A DNA stretch of 64,000 bases from Kineococcus mangrovi (GTDB taxonomy: Bacteria; Actinomycetota; Actinomycetes; Actinomycetales; Kineococcaceae), in the NCBI RefSeq assembly GCF_041320705.1, contig NZ_JBGGTQ010000001.1, positions 558,001-622,000 on the forward strand. Reading direction: 5' to 3'. Both the position numbers and the translations under genes were made by a program. Shown here piece after piece: positions 44,028 through 53,129 of this stretch. A model generated the notes under the pieces. The model was not told the DNA's origin and ran no database searches. It saw only the letters and a list, made by a program, of their open reading frames with translations. Within the stretch, counting starts at the first letter, position 1. Every line of letters begins with the position of its first letter.

Positions 44028-46334
44028 CTAACCGTTGGCCCCCTGGGATCCGCGGATCTCCTCCTCGGGGTCGTTCTCCCGCAGCAGCAGCGACAACCCC
44101 GCGTAGGGCTTGAGCCAGACCCCGAAGCTCTTGAGGTCGTCGACCCAGCCGATCTCACCACCGTTGGACAGGTCCGTGACGGGAACGCGCGGGGTGAAGT
44201 GCTCCGAGCGCACCGACCCCTCGACGGTCTCGGCACCGAAGTTCAGCACCGTGACCTGCAGGGCGGTCCGGCCACCGTGGTCGGCCGGGTCCAGCTCGTG
44301 GACCATGACGAGCATGCTGGGGTGCGCGACCGGCGGGATGTCGATCTGCCGGGAGGTGGCGATGCGGTTCGTGCGCCGCACCTCGAGCACCTGGGCCAGC
44401 TTGTTCGCGAAGGAGTTCTCGTCCTGCAGCTGCTGCGGGATCGTCCCGTAGAGGGAACGGCCGACGGGGATGCCCGAGGCCGACATCGTCGCCTCGGGGG
44501 CGACGCCCATGAGGTCGTGCCCGGCGCGCTCGATCCAGCGCGTGTCCCCCGAGGTCAGGAGGGGTTTGACGCTCTCGACGGGCAGCGGGAGCATGCCGAG
44601 CAGGTCCCAGCCCGACAGGGCGAAGACGCCGGGCTGCCAGGCGTTGAACATCGCCATCAGCAGGTGCGCGCGCTTGATCTGCTCGACGTCGTCCTCGGTG
44701 AGGGCGTCGAGCTCGCGGTGACCACGGCTGGCCGCGATGACGCTGGCGCTGGTGCAGGCAATGCCGTTCGTCGTGAAGACGAGGTTGTAGGGGCCGTTCT
44801 CCCCCGTCAGCCGCTCGACCAGGTCGGCGCGCACCGTCTCGGCCAGCACCCCACCGGTGACCGTCGCACCGCGGAACTCGTACTCGTCCTCGGAGTGCCT
44901 CGTCGCCCAGTGGACGAGTTCGTAGGTGAGCTCGTCGTGGTTCTGCAGGGCGTGCACGAGGGAGGCCGGGTCCACCCCCAGCTCCAGGGCCTGGCGCAGA
45001 CACAGGCGCAGGAACTCGGTGTCCCCGGTGGCGACGGCGTGCTGGCACCCGGGCCGGGTGATGAAGTCGTATGACAGGTCCGCGCCGACCTCGGAGGTGT
45101 CGCGGATGTCCTCGATCGTGAGGTTGAGCTCCTGGAAGGTGAAACCCCCGACCTTGCGGACCATGCCCGCGATGAGGTGGTTCGCGGCCTCGGACAACGG
45201 GTGGCCCTCGGACCAGGCCGGTCCCTCGACGCTCTTCTCCACGCCGAGGAACCCGTTGGCGTCCAGGCGGAGCGCGCTCGTGCCGAGGTCACCCAGGGAG
45301 TGCAGGGCGTCGCCGATGACGAGCTTCATCCCGGCGAAGGACGGGTCGAGCCAGTTCACCGAGGGCTGGCCCTGCTTGAAGTAGTGCAGGTACACCCAGC
45401 GCCGCGTGACACCGTCGACGCCGACCACCTCGCGCGTGGCCGACCAGTTCGTCTCCTTGATGCCGGGCGCGTAGAAGATGACGCGCTGCAGCTGGCCGAT
45501 GATGAACCCGAGCTCGGACAGCGCAGCCTCGGCGGCGGCGTCGAGGTTCGCCGCGTCGTGGCCGGGCGCCACGTCGGGCAGCAGGTCCCAGTGCTCGGCG
45601 GGGATCTCGACCATGTGGTAGATGCCCGGGTAGTCCTCGTGGGCCATCTCGGCGAGGCGGAAGTCCGCCCCCTTGCCGGTGTGCCCGGGGACGATGTCGT
45701 CGATGACGCTGCCGTCGTGGTCGGCCGCCACCTCGCACAGGTGGCGGAACTCCCCCTCGGTCCCGAACATCGGGTCGATCTCCGTGGAGATGCGGTCGAA
45801 GTGACCGTCGACGCTGGGGGTCTGCCGCCACCCGTCGAGCCCGCCGGCCGACTTCACCGGGCCGGTGTGCACGGCGTCGATCCCGATGCGCTGGAACGCC
45901 TGCCACAGGTCCGGGTCGCCCAGGGAGCCCAGGAACGACCGTCCCGGCCGGGTGACGAGCGAGATGGGGTAGGCGGTGAACCAGACGGCGGCGGTGTCGA
46001 CGGCGCGGCGCGGGTCGGGTTTGGCGTACGGGTTCTGCCACATGCTGGCCTTGCCGGAGAACTGCCGGCTGATCTTCTCCGCGTCCGCGAGCATCGACTG
46101 GACGAGCAGCCACTGCACGTACTCGGGGTTGGACCCGTCGGCGGCGCCCTCCCCGGCCTCGGGCCGCGGCGGCGCGTCCGTGCCGCGCAGGCGCGCCTGC
46201 GGCCGGGGGCGGCGCAGCGACCGCGGTCGGGCGGGGTAGCGCTGCTCGTCGTACGTGATCTCGCTCGGCTCGTGCTCGACCAGCTCGACCAGCTCGACCT
46301 CGGCGATCTCGGTGTCGTCGTCCACGGACCTCAC
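44028..46334 (-). CDS. GH13 alpha-amylase-family protein, trehalose-synthase-like
   Basis: A 768-aa protein. After about 75 acidic and basic low-complexity residues comes a GH13 barrel with an intact triad: Asp358 in [11 protein letters not shown] (nucleophile), Glu402 in [12 protein letters not shown] (acid/base) and Asp467 in [10 protein letters not shown]. The C-terminal beta domain ([17 protein letters not shown]) ends in LRENDPEEE. The NHDELTYE pattern is that of TreS (maltose to trehalose). The N-terminal half is unusual for TreS, so a different transglycosylase activity is possible. GTG 46334 or GTG 46325 may be the start. Confidence 0.72.
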   Translation of the reverse strand: MRSVDDDTEIAEVELVELVEHEPSEITYDEQRYPARPRSLRRPRPQARLRGTDAPPRPEAGEGAADGSNPEYVQWLLVQSMLADAEKISRQFSGKASMWQNPYAKPDPRRAVDTAAVWFTAYPISLVTRPGRSFLGSLGDPDLWQAFQRIGIDAVHTGPVKSAGGLDGWRQTPSVDGHFDRISTEIDPMFGTEGEFRHLCEVAADHDGSVIDDIVPGHTGKGADFRLAEMAHEDYPGIYHMVEIPAEHWDLLPDVAPGHDAANLDAAAEAALSELGFIIGQLQRVIFYAPGIKETNWSATREVVGVDGVTRRWVYLHYFKQGQPSVNWLDPSFAGMKLVIGDALHSLGDLGTSALRLDANGFLGVEKSVEGPAWSEGHPLSEAANHLIAGMVRKVGGFTFQELNLTIEDIRDTSEVGADLSYDFITRPGCQHAVATGDTEFLRLCLRQALELGVDPASLVHALQNHDELTYELVHWATRHSEDEYEFRGATVTGGVLAETVRADLVERLTGENGPYNLVFTTNGIACTSASVIAASRGHRELDALTEDDVEQIKRAHLLMAMFNAWQPGVFALSGWDLLGMLPLPVESVKPLLTSGDTRWIERAGHDLMGVAPEATMSASGIPVGRSLYGTIPQQLQDENSFANKLAQVLEVRRTNRIATSRQIDIPPVAHPSMLVMVHELDPADHGGRTALQVTVLNFGAETVEGSVRSEHFTPRVPVTDLSNGGEIGWVDDLKSFGVWLKPYAGLSLLLRENDPEEEIRGSQGANG

Positions 46335-46382
46335 CCCACCACAGACCGGCCCTCTTCTCGACCGGAGATCGCCGACCGCCTG

Positions 46383-46411
46383 TCGATAACGGTTCTCAGT
46401 CGTGCTACGGT
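46383..46411 (+). promoter_or_regulatory. Zur-box-like site and -10 of the zinc genes
   Basis: TCGATAACGGTTCTCA (46383-46398) reads on the other strand as TGAGAACCGTTATCGA, close to the actinobacterial Zur pattern TGAnAAnnnTTnTCA. TACGGT (46406-46411) just after it could be the -10. The site sits 53 bp before the metallochaperone start, where zinc-bound Zur would block transcription. Confidence 0.55.
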
Positions 46412-46450
46412 TCCGCCGTTCACAGCTCCCGACCAGGTTGGACGACCACC

Positions 46451-47725
46451 GTGCGCCGCAGCCCCCTGCTCACCCTGACCGCCCTCCCACTCTCGCTGTC
46501 CCTGCTGGCCGCCTGCGGCGGCAGCAGCACCGACACCCCGGCCGCACCGCCGAACACCACCGGGTCCACGGCCTCCTCGACCCCGGAACCCACCGAGGCC
46601 GGAGCCGCCAAGACCCGGGTGGCCGTGACCTACGACGGTGGCGTGCAGGTCCTCGACGGCTCCACGTTCGAGGTCCTCGCCGACCTGCCCTTCGACGGCT
46701 TCGCCCGCCTGAACCCCGCCGGGGACGGCCGGCACGTGATGGTCTCGGCCGACGGCGGTTTCCACGTCGTGGACTCCGGGGCCTGGAGCGAGCCGCACGG
46801 CGACCACTCGCACTACTACACGGCCGAACCCCGGGACACCGACGTGGTCTACGACGCCGAGAAGCCCGGTCACGTCGTCCGGCACGCCGGCAAGACCACC
46901 CTCTTCGACGACGGCACCGGCGACGTCGTGTCCTTCGACTCCGAGCACGTGGCGCACGACGCCGTGGCGGAGGGCGAAGCGCGCGAGTACACCACCCCCT
47001 CCGCCCACCACGGGGTCGCCGTCGAGCGCAGCGACGGGACGATGGTCGTCACCGAGGGCACCGAGGAGGCCCGGACGGGCATCCGGGTCCTCGACGCGCA
47101 GAACGCCGAGATCGCCGCGAACGACCAGTGCCCGGGCACCCACGGCGAGACGGTCGCCGCCGACGAGACCGTCGTCATCGGCTGCAGCGACGGCGTCCTC
47201 GTCGTCAAGGGCACCGAGATCACCAAGGTCACCAGCCCCGACGCCTACGGCCGCATCGGCAACCAGTGGGGCACCGAGGAGTCCCCGATCGTGCTCGGCG
47301 ACTACAAGTCCGACCCCGACGCGGAGATCGACCTCACCACCCGCGTCTCCCTCGTCGACACCACCGACGCCACCCTGCGCCTGGTCGAGCTGCCCGGCGG
47401 CACCTCCTACTGGTACCGCTCGCTCGGACGCGGCGAGAACGGCGAGGGCGTCGTGCTCGGCACCGACGGTCAGCTGCACCTCATCGACACCGCCGCCGGG
47501 ACCGTCACGCGGTCCACGCCGGTCGTCGACCCCTGGGAGGTCCAGGAGGACTGGCAGGCCCCGCAGCCGCAGGTCTTCACCCTCGACGGCACCGCCTACG
47601 TCACCGAACCGGCCACGAAGGAGATCCACGCGGTCGACATCGAGACCGGCGAGGTCTACGCGAGCGGCACGCTGGACGTCACCCCCAACGAGCTGACCGC
47701 CGTCCCCGGTGAGGTCACCGAGTGA
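46451..47725 (+). CDS. aztD: Zinc metallochaperone lipoprotein, AztD-like
   Basis: A 424-aa exported protein: signal peptide with lipobox [10 protein letters not shown], a Thr/Pro/Glu linker, then a seven-bladed-propeller-like repeat fold. The metal-binding segment [21 protein letters not shown] near residue 117 is His/Asp rich, and a disulphide candidate pair is [16 protein letters not shown]. AztD proteins pass zinc to the binding protein AztC. The aztC-like gene follows with a GTGA overlap, but the aztA ATPase and aztB permease are not here. Confidence 0.75.
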   Translation: MRRSPLLTLTALPLSLSLLAACGGSSTDTPAAPPNTTGSTASSTPEPTEAGAAKTRVAVTYDGGVQVLDGSTFEVLADLPFDGFARLNPAGDGRHVMVSADGGFHVVDSGAWSEPHGDHSHYYTAEPRDTDVVYDAEKPGHVVRHAGKTTLFDDGTGDVVSFDSEHVAHDAVAEGEAREYTTPSAHHGVAVERSDGTMVVTEGTEEARTGIRVLDAQNAEIAANDQCPGTHGETVAADETVVIGCSDGVLVVKGTEITKVTSPDAYGRIGNQWGTEESPIVLGDYKSDPDAEIDLTTRVSLVDTTDATLRLVELPGGTSYWYRSLGRGENGEGVVLGTDGQLHLIDTAAGTVTRSTPVVDPWEVQEDWQAPQPQVFTLDGTAYVTEPATKEIHAVDIETGEVYASGTLDVTPNELTAVPGEVTE

Positions 47726-48576
47726 GGTCGGCCCCCCTCCTCGGCGGCCTCGTCGCCGTCGCCCTCCTCGCCGCCTGCGGGTCCCCGGACCCGCGGGCCG
47801 GCGGGGCGGACGGGACGACCGTGGTGACCACGTCGCACCCCCTGCAGTACGCCGCCGAGGCCGTGGCCGGCGACCGCGCGAGCGTGTCGAGCATCCTGGC
47901 GGCCGGGGACGACAGCCACGGCACGGAGATCTCGACGCGTCAGGTGGCCGAGGTGGTCGACGCGGACGTGGTCGTCCACCTCAGCGGCCTGCAGCCCGCG
48001 ATCGACACCGCGCTGAGCGCCCGGCCGCCGCAGCACCTCGTCGACGCCGAGCGCTACGCCGACGACGAGCGGGACCCGCACTTCTGGCTCGACCCGGTCC
48101 GGATGGCCTCCCTCGGGCACGACGTGGCCGCCGAGCTCAGCGAGGTCGACCCCGACGGCGCCGCGGACTACGAGGCCGGTGCCGCCGCCTTCGCCACCGA
48201 GATGGGCCGGCTGGACGCCGACTACGCCACGGCGCTCGCCGGGTGCCGGGACGCCGCGCTCGTCACCTCGCACGAGGCGTTCGCCTACCTCGCGCAGCGG
48301 TACGGGTTGCGGCAGATCGGGATCGCCGGGGTGGACCCGGAGGTGGAACCCTCCCCCGCGCGCGTCCGCGACGTCATGGAGGTGGCCCGGGAGAACGACG
48401 TCACCACCATCTTCTTCGAGGAGACCGCCAACCCCGCGGTGGCGGCCAAGCTCGCCGGCGACCTCGGCCTGCGCACCGCGGTGCTGCACCCCGTCGAGCG
48501 CGTCGACGAGGGCCAGGACTACCTCTCGCTCATGCGCGAGAACCTCCAGGCGCTGCGGACCGGGCTGAACTGCTGA
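47722..48576 (+). CDS. aztC: Zinc ABC transporter substrate-binding lipoprotein, AztC/ZnuA-like
   Basis: A 284-aa cluster A-I binding protein: lipobox VALLAACGSP, then VVTTSHPLQYAAEAVAGD (first His ligand), HLSGLQPAIDTAL, DPHFWLDPVRM (second His), ALVTSHEAFAYLAQRYGL (third His) and TIFFEETANPAVAAKLA (acidic ligand region). The short loop DDSHGTE replaces the long His-rich loop of ZnuA, which fits AztC. It binds zinc outside the membrane. It is co-transcribed with aztD. Confidence 0.85.
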   Translation: MRSAPLLGGLVAVALLAACGSPDPRAGGADGTTVVTTSHPLQYAAEAVAGDRASVSSILAAGDDSHGTEISTRQVAEVVDADVVVHLSGLQPAIDTALSARPPQHLVDAERYADDERDPHFWLDPVRMASLGHDVAAELSEVDPDGAADYEAGAAAFATEMGRLDADYATALAGCRDAALVTSHEAFAYLAQRYGLRQIGIAGVDPEVEPSPARVRDVMEVARENDVTTIFFEETANPAVAAKLAGDLGLRTAVLHPVERVDEGQDYLSLMRENLQALRTGLNC

Positions 48577-48587
48577 GGGCCGCGGGG

Positions 48588-49511
48588 TCAGGTACCCGCC
48601 GCGGCGATGCCGAGGAGGTCCCGGGCCGGCCCGGGAGCCATCCGGGCGGCACCCGTCCACACCGCCCGCAGGGCACGGCTCAGGTCCAGCCCCCGCACCT
48701 CGACGGCACGCAGCCGCCCGGCGTCGACGTCGTCGGCGACGGCGAGCCGGCTGAGGACGGCGACACCGGCCCCCGCCCGGACCGCCTCGCGCACACCGGT
48801 CGCCGTCGTCAGCTCGACCGCGGGCGGCACCGGCTCCAGGCCGACCGCGGTGAGCGCCCGGTCCAGCACCTCGCGCGTCCCCGACCCGCGCTCGCGCGAG
48901 ACGAGCGCGGTCCTGGCCAGCTCGGCGGCCTCGACCGGCCGACGCCGGCGCGTCCAGGGGTGGCCGGGGGCGACGACCACGACGAGGTGGTCGCGCACGA
49001 GTTCGCGGCTGCGCAACCCCCGCGGGACGCCCGGTCCCTCGACGAACCCGAGGTCGGCCTCCCCGTCCGCGACGGCGGCCAGCACCCGCACCGAGTTCGT
49101 CGCGAGCAGCTCCACCGCCTGCGACGCCGCTCCCCCCGTCCCGGAGCGCTGGCGCAGCACGAGCAGCCACCGGGGCAGGAGGTGCTCGGCGATCGTCATG
49201 CTGGCGGCCACCCGCAGGGGCGCCGTCCGGTCGGCGCGCAACGTCCCGATGCCCTCGGCGACCTCCTCGGCCACCTCGAGCAGGCGGGTGGCCCACCCCG
49301 TCAGCAGGGTGCCGGCCTCGGTGGGTCGCGACCCCTGACGGCTGCGGTGCAGGAGGGCGACGCCCACCTGGGACTCCACGGCCCGCAACCGGTCCGAGGC
49401 GGCCTGCTGGGTCATCCCCACCCGTCGCGCCCCCCGCCCGATCGACCCCGTCTCCACGACCGCGACGAGCAGGCGCAGCGCGGTGAGGTCGGGCACGCGG
49501 TCCAGGGGCAC
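48588..49511 (-). CDS. LysR-family transcriptional regulator
   Basis: A 307-aa LysR regulator. The HTH covers LTALRLLVAVVETGSIGRGARRVGMTQQAASDRLRAVESQVGVALLHRSRQG; the effector domain has ADLGFVEGPGVPRGL and HLVVVVAPGHPW. The arrangement is close to CysL/YeiE-type regulators. Start GTG 49511 is preferred; GTG 49496 is an alternative. It is divergent by 18 bp from a hypothetical gene, the most likely target. Confidence 0.85.
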   Translation of the reverse strand: MPLDRVPDLTALRLLVAVVETGSIGRGARRVGMTQQAASDRLRAVESQVGVALLHRSRQGSRPTEAGTLLTGWATRLLEVAEEVAEGIGTLRADRTAPLRVAASMTIAEHLLPRWLLVLRQRSGTGGAASQAVELLATNSVRVLAAVADGEADLGFVEGPGVPRGLRSRELVRDHLVVVVAPGHPWTRRRRPVEAAELARTALVSRERGSGTREVLDRALTAVGLEPVPPAVELTTATGVREAVRAGAGVAVLSRLAVADDVDAGRLRAVEVRGLDLSRALRAVWTGAARMAPGPARDLLGIAAAGT

Positions 49512-49529
49512 GTCGGGCAGGGTAGGCGG

Positions 49530-50000
49530 GTGAGTCCCGCACCGGCCGACCCGACCCTGCTCACCCGCCTCCTCACGCGCGCCGTCGACGCCGCCGCCCG
49601 GGCCGACGCGGACGGCTTCGGCGCGGCGACGGCCGACCTCGCCGCGTTCGACGCCGAGCAGGCGCGGGTGGTGCTCGGCTGGGTCCTGCGCCGGTCGCTG
49701 GAGGAGCAGCACCCCGACGGCCTCGACGCCGACGACCTGCGCGCCGCGGTGACGGCGACGGCCGGCCGGGCCGGGTGGTTCGCGGAGCTGGACCCGCGGG
49801 TCCTCGTCGTCGTGCTCGTGGCCGCCCTCGGGGAGCACCCCGACCCCGAGGAGGTGCCCCGGCTCGGTCACACCCTGGTGCTGGCGCACGCGCTGCTGCT
49901 CGTGCACGACCTGGCGACCGGGCCGGGACGCCCCCTGCGGCGGGCCCTGGACCCGGCGTTGGCGGAGGTCCGCCGGGCCGAGACGATGGAGATGCCCTGA
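49530..50000 (+). CDS. Hypothetical protein
   Basis: A 156-aa helical, Ala/Asp/Arg-rich protein without membrane segments: LLTRLLTRAVDAAARADADGF near the start and VVLVAALGEHPDPEEVPRLGHTLVLAHALLL near the end. I do not recognise a family. It starts with GTG divergently from the LysR gene, 18 bp away. The codon pattern is as GC-rich at third positions as that of its neighbours, which supports a real gene. Confidence 0.6.
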   Translation: MSPAPADPTLLTRLLTRAVDAAARADADGFGAATADLAAFDAEQARVVLGWVLRRSLEEQHPDGLDADDLRAAVTATAGRAGWFAELDPRVLVVVLVAALGEHPDPEEVPRLGHTLVLAHALLLVHDLATGPGRPLRRALDPALAEVRRAETMEMP

Positions 50001-50106
50001 TCGGACCGCCGTGTCGAGCGGGTGGGACGACGTCCGGCTGCGCTCGCGCAGGACCGCGGGGCGGCCGTCCTCGGCGGCGTCCCGGACCTGAGCCGCGCGG
50101 GCCCGC

Positions 50107-50505
50107 CTATCGTCCGGCGACGAGGTCGATCTCGACGAGGGCCCCGACGGCGAGCCCCGTCACGCCGACCGTCGTGCGGGCGGGCAGCGGACCGTCGAAC
50201 CACGTGCGGTAGCGCTCGTTGAAGGCGGCGAAGTCGCCCTCGAAGTCGCGCAGGTGGACGCGGACGTGGAGGGCGTCGTCGAGGGTGAGGTCGAGCTGGG
50301 CCAGGACGGCCACGAGGTTCGCGCGCACCTGCTCGGCCTGCTCCTGGACCCCGCCCCCCACGAGCAGACCGGTCGCGGGATCGGTGGGCATCTGCCCGGT
50401 GACGAAGACGAGGTCGCCCAGGCGCGTGGCGTGGGCGAACGGGCCCACCCGGGGCGGGACCCCGTCCTCGGGGCGGAACACGAACGTCTCCTTGCGGCTG
50501 CTCAC
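50107..50505 (-). CDS. RidA-family (YjgF/UK114) protein
   Basis: A 132-aa trimer-forming Rid protein: GPFAHATRLGDLVFVTGQMPTDPATG, EQAEQVRANLVAVLAQLDLTLDD and the conserved Arg of GPLPARTTVGVTGLAVGALVEIDLVA. RidA hydrolyses reactive enamine/imine intermediates from PLP enzymes; the Arg is the key residue. It lies 4 bp downstream of the P450 gene, so the two may share a transcript. The 106 bp after it hold nothing I can name. Confidence 0.88.
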   Translation of the reverse strand: MSSRKETFVFRPEDGVPPRVGPFAHATRLGDLVFVTGQMPTDPATGLLVGGGVQEQAEQVRANLVAVLAQLDLTLDDALHVRVHLRDFEGDFAAFNERYRTWFDGPLPARTTVGVTGLAVGALVEIDLVAGR

Positions 50506-50509
50506 GGCC

Positions 50510-51778
50510 TCAGCCTGGCAGGCGTTCCACGTGCAGGGGCAGCCCCCCGCGCGGGCGCAGGGTCACGAGCGCGTCGACGGGCCGCGGCGGCCCGGCGGGG
50601 CGGACGGTGTGGGTGCGCAGGAGGGAGGCGAGGACGAGGACCTCCTCGACGAGGGCGAGGTCGCGGCCGATGCACAGGCGGGGGCCGGCACCGAAGGGGA
50701 CGTAGTGCTCGCGCCGCTCGGGTCCGGCGAACCGCTCCGGCCGGAAGGCGGCCGGGTCCTCCCACAGCGCGGGGTCGCGGTGCAGCGCCCAGGTGCTGAC
50801 GATGACGAGGGTCCCGACGGGGACCGCGACCCCGGCCACCACGTCGTCGGCGAGCGCCTGGCGGGTGATCACCCACGCCGGCGGGTACAGCCGCAGCGCC
50901 TCGTCGACCGCGGCGCGCAGGTACGGCAGCCGCGGCAGGTCGTCCCAGCCGGGCTCCGCGTCGAGGGCGGCGACCTCGGCGTGCACGCGGGCGAGGGCGG
51001 TCCGCTCGCGCGAGAGCAGGTCCAGCGTCCAGGTGAGGGAGCTGGCGACGGTCTCGTGGCCGGCCACGACGAAGGTCACGAGCTCGTCGCGGACCTGCCG
51101 GTGGTCCATCCCGGCGGCGAGCATGAGCCCGACGAGGTCGCGCGGGTCCTCCAGCGTCCGCCGCGCCCGGTCGGCGAGGATGCGTGCGCAGACGTCGTCG
51201 ATGGCGGCGACCTCGCGGGCGAGGCGGGCGCGGGAGGGCGTGGGCCAGGCACCGGGGACGGGGCTGGCCGCGCGCCGGACGACGAGTTCCAGGGCCCGGC
51301 CGACGGCGTCGACGAGCAGGGGCGCGTCGCGGGAGAGGTCGGCGGCGGCGAGGGTGTGCCCGACGACCTCGAGCCCGGCGCGGGACGTCGCGTCCAGGAC
51401 CTCCATCGGCTGCCCGGGGGTCAGCGCGTCCGCCTCGGCGGCCAGCCGCCGCCCCGCCTGGACCGCGTGCGCGGCGACGTCGCGCAGACCGGCGTGGTGG
51501 AAGGCGGGTTGCACGACGCGGCGGTGGGTGCGCCAGCGCTGCCCGTCCCCGGCCAGCAGACCGGGCCCGGTGACGGTGGCCAGGGCGTTGTACTGGATCG
51601 TCGCCTTGCCGTACGCGCGGGCGTTCTCCACGAGCACGCGGCGGACCCCGGCCGGGTCGGCGAGGACGAGGACCGGCGTGCGGGGCAGCGGGATCGCGGC
51701 CACCGCCCCGTGCCGGGCGGTGACCTCGGCCAGGAACAGGTGGGGAGCCCGCATGATCCGGGGGACCGCGCGGACCAT
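50510..51778 (-). CDS. Cytochrome P450
   Basis: A 422-aa P450: heme ligand motif FGAGPRLCIGRDLA near residue 360, I-helix VVAGHETVASSL near 242, ExxR in DEALRLYPPAW near 290 and the C-helix WRTHRRVVQPAFH near 84. The layout resembles class IV-like soluble bacterial P450s (CYP102-heme or fatty-acid type). The frame continues upstream of ATG 51778 for about 16 codons with plausible sequence (PLNRYSPLDVGGPSPLD) but no ATG/GTG, so a CTG start at 51826 is possible. No redox partner is nearby. Confidence 0.87.
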   Translation of the reverse strand: MVRAVPRIMRAPHLFLAEVTARHGAVAAIPLPRTPVLVLADPAGVRRVLVENARAYGKATIQYNALATVTGPGLLAGDGQRWRTHRRVVQPAFHHAGLRDVAAHAVQAGRRLAAEADALTPGQPMEVLDATSRAGLEVVGHTLAAADLSRDAPLLVDAVGRALELVVRRAASPVPGAWPTPSRARLAREVAAIDDVCARILADRARRTLEDPRDLVGLMLAAGMDHRQVRDELVTFVVAGHETVASSLTWTLDLLSRERTALARVHAEVAALDAEPGWDDLPRLPYLRAAVDEALRLYPPAWVITRQALADDVVAGVAVPVGTLVIVSTWALHRDPALWEDPAAFRPERFAGPERREHYVPFGAGPRLCIGRDLALVEEVLVLASLLRTHTVRPAGPPRPVDALVTLRPRGGLPLHVERLPG

Positions 51779-51836
51779 GTCGAGCGGGGACGGGCCGCCG
51801 ACGTCGAGCGGGGAGTACCGGTTCAGCGGTCCGGGC

Positions 51837-52160
51837 CTACAGGTAGAGGCCGGTCCGGCCGCCGTCCTCGCCGGGGGCGGCGACGGCGTGCAGGTCGCGT
51901 TCGCGCAGCAGGGTGTACCCCTTGCCGTGCAGCTCGACCTCGGCCTTGTCCTCGGGGTCGAACAGGACCTTGTCCCCCGTCGCGACCTGCCGCACGTGCG
52001 GCCCCACGGCCACCACCGCGGCCCACGTCAGCCGCTTGCCGACGGCGGCCGTGGCCGGGATGAGGATGCCCGCGGAGGACTTGCGCTCGGCGGCGTCGTC
52101 GGGCTGCACGAGGACGCGGTCGTGCAGCATCCGCACGGGCAGCTGGTCAGGGGTGCTCAC
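51837..52160 (-). CDS. GroES-like (Cpn10-domain) protein
   Basis: A 107-aa single Cpn10 domain: VRMLHDRVLVQPDDAAERKSSAGILIPATA, then VVAVGPHVRQVATGDKVLFDPEDKAEVELHGKGYTLLRERDLHAV. The mobile loop is short (KSSAGI). It is probably a second, divergent GroES; no groEL is adjacent. GTG 52160 is 5 bp after the DUF3618 gene's stop, so the pair may be co-transcribed. Confidence 0.82.
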   Translation of the reverse strand: MSTPDQLPVRMLHDRVLVQPDDAAERKSSAGILIPATAAVGKRLTWAAVVAVGPHVRQVATGDKVLFDPEDKAEVELHGKGYTLLRERDLHAVAAPGEDGGRTGLYL

Positions 52161-52165
52161 GGGGC

Positions 52166-52456
52166 TCAGCGGCGCTTGCGCACCGCGCGGACGACGACGA
52201 ACGTCGTCACGCCGAGGACCGCGACACCGACGGCGGCGACGCGTTCGACGCGCAGGCCCCCGCGGTGGTCGAAGGTGAAGGAGTGGACCCGGCCGCGGAC
52301 GTCCGCGAACGAGCGCCGGGCGATCGTCTTGGGCGCGAGCCGGTCGGTCAGCTCGTCGATCGTGCCCGCGAGCGCGGCTCGGCGAACCTCCACCTCGCGC
52401 TCGAGAGCGCGCGGGTCGCTGGTCGTGATCTCGGCCTTGCCGTCGCTGGCCGCCAC
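52166..52456 (-). CDS. DUF3618 small membrane protein
   Basis: A 96-aa protein with the DUF3618 core PRALEREVEVRRAALAGTIDELTDRLAPK and one C-terminal hydrophobic segment (VAAVGVAVLGVTTFVVVRAV) followed by basic residues. The domain occurs in actinobacterial membrane-stress gene clusters; its function is unknown. GTG 52456 has AGGAGG 6 nt upstream. Confidence 0.8.
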   Translation of the reverse strand: MAASDGKAEITTSDPRALEREVEVRRAALAGTIDELTDRLAPKTIARRSFADVRGRVHSFTFDHRGGLRVERVAAVGVAVLGVTTFVVVRAVRKRR

Positions 52457-52556
52457 GGCCACCTCCTGTGTTCCTCTGGACGTCCCGCGAACCGTACCGG
52501 AGACGGGGCCGGGTCTCCCGCGGGGGCTCGCGGGCGGGGACGTAGGGTCGCCGTCC

Positions 52557-53033
52557 ATGACGCGCCTGGCACCCGGTGAGCACGCCCCCGACTTCACGCT
52601 GACCGCGCACGACGGCCGGGCGGTGTCGCTGAGTGACCTGCTGGCCACCGGCCGGCACGTCGTCGCCTACTTCTACCCGGCCGCGATGACACCGGGCTGC
52701 ACCACGCAGGCCTGCGACTTCCGCGACTCCCTCGACGCGCTGAACGCCTCCGGGTTCACCGTGGTGGGGATCTCCAAGGACGGTGTGGCGAAGCTGACCT
52801 CGTTCGCCGAGCGGGACGGGATCACGTTCCCGCTGCTGTCCGACCCCGACCACGCGGTGCACGAGGCGTACGGGGCGTGGGGCGAGAAGACGAACTACGG
52901 CCGGACGTCGGTCGGGACCATCCGCTCGACGGTCGTGGTGGACCCGCAGGGGGTGGTGGAACTGGCGCAGTACAACGTGCGCGCCACGGGCCACGTCGCC
53001 AAGCTCCGGAAGGATCTCGGGCTCGACCAGTAG
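52557..53033 (+). CDS. bcp: Thioredoxin-dependent peroxiredoxin (Bcp/PrxQ)
   Basis: A 158-aa atypical 2-Cys peroxiredoxin. The peroxidatic Cys is in YPAAMTPGCTTQACDFRD and the second Cys (ACDF) lies five residues on, the classical Bcp spacing. Other core parts are APDFTLTAHDGRAVSLSD, VVGISKDGVAKLTSFAERDGITFPLLSD and STVVVDPQG. It reduces peroxides with thioredoxin in the cytoplasm. Confidence 0.93.
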   Translation: MTRLAPGEHAPDFTLTAHDGRAVSLSDLLATGRHVVAYFYPAAMTPGCTTQACDFRDSLDALNASGFTVVGISKDGVAKLTSFAERDGITFPLLSDPDHAVHEAYGAWGEKTNYGRTSVGTIRSTVVVDPQGVVELAQYNVRATGHVAKLRKDLGLDQ

Positions 53034-53045
53034 TCTGGCGCGCGA

Positions 53046-53127
53046 GCGGGAGTGGTGTAACTGGCAGCCACGCAGGATTTAGGTTCCTGTGCCTCCGGGC
53101 GTGAGGGTTCGAGTCCCTTCTCCCGCA
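53046..53127 (+). tRNA. tRNA-Leu (anticodon TAG)
   Basis: A class II tRNA of 82 nt: acceptor arm GCGGGAG (53046-53052) pairs with CTCCCGC (53120-53126); the anticodon arm CAGGA/TCCTG encloses TTTAGGT with anticodon TAG; the variable arm TGCCTCCGGGCGT is long; the T arm is GAGGG TTCGAGT CCCTT. CCA is not encoded. It reads CUA and other CUN codons. Confidence 0.95.
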
Positions 53128-53129
53128 CC

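Noticed and set aside
46261-46310. 9-bp tandem repeat GCTCGACCA near the start of the GH13 gene
   Set aside because: It encodes VELVEL in an acidic low-complexity N-terminus. It is a weak 9-bp array that does not fit the 12-bp pattern, so it is not listed as a separate feature.
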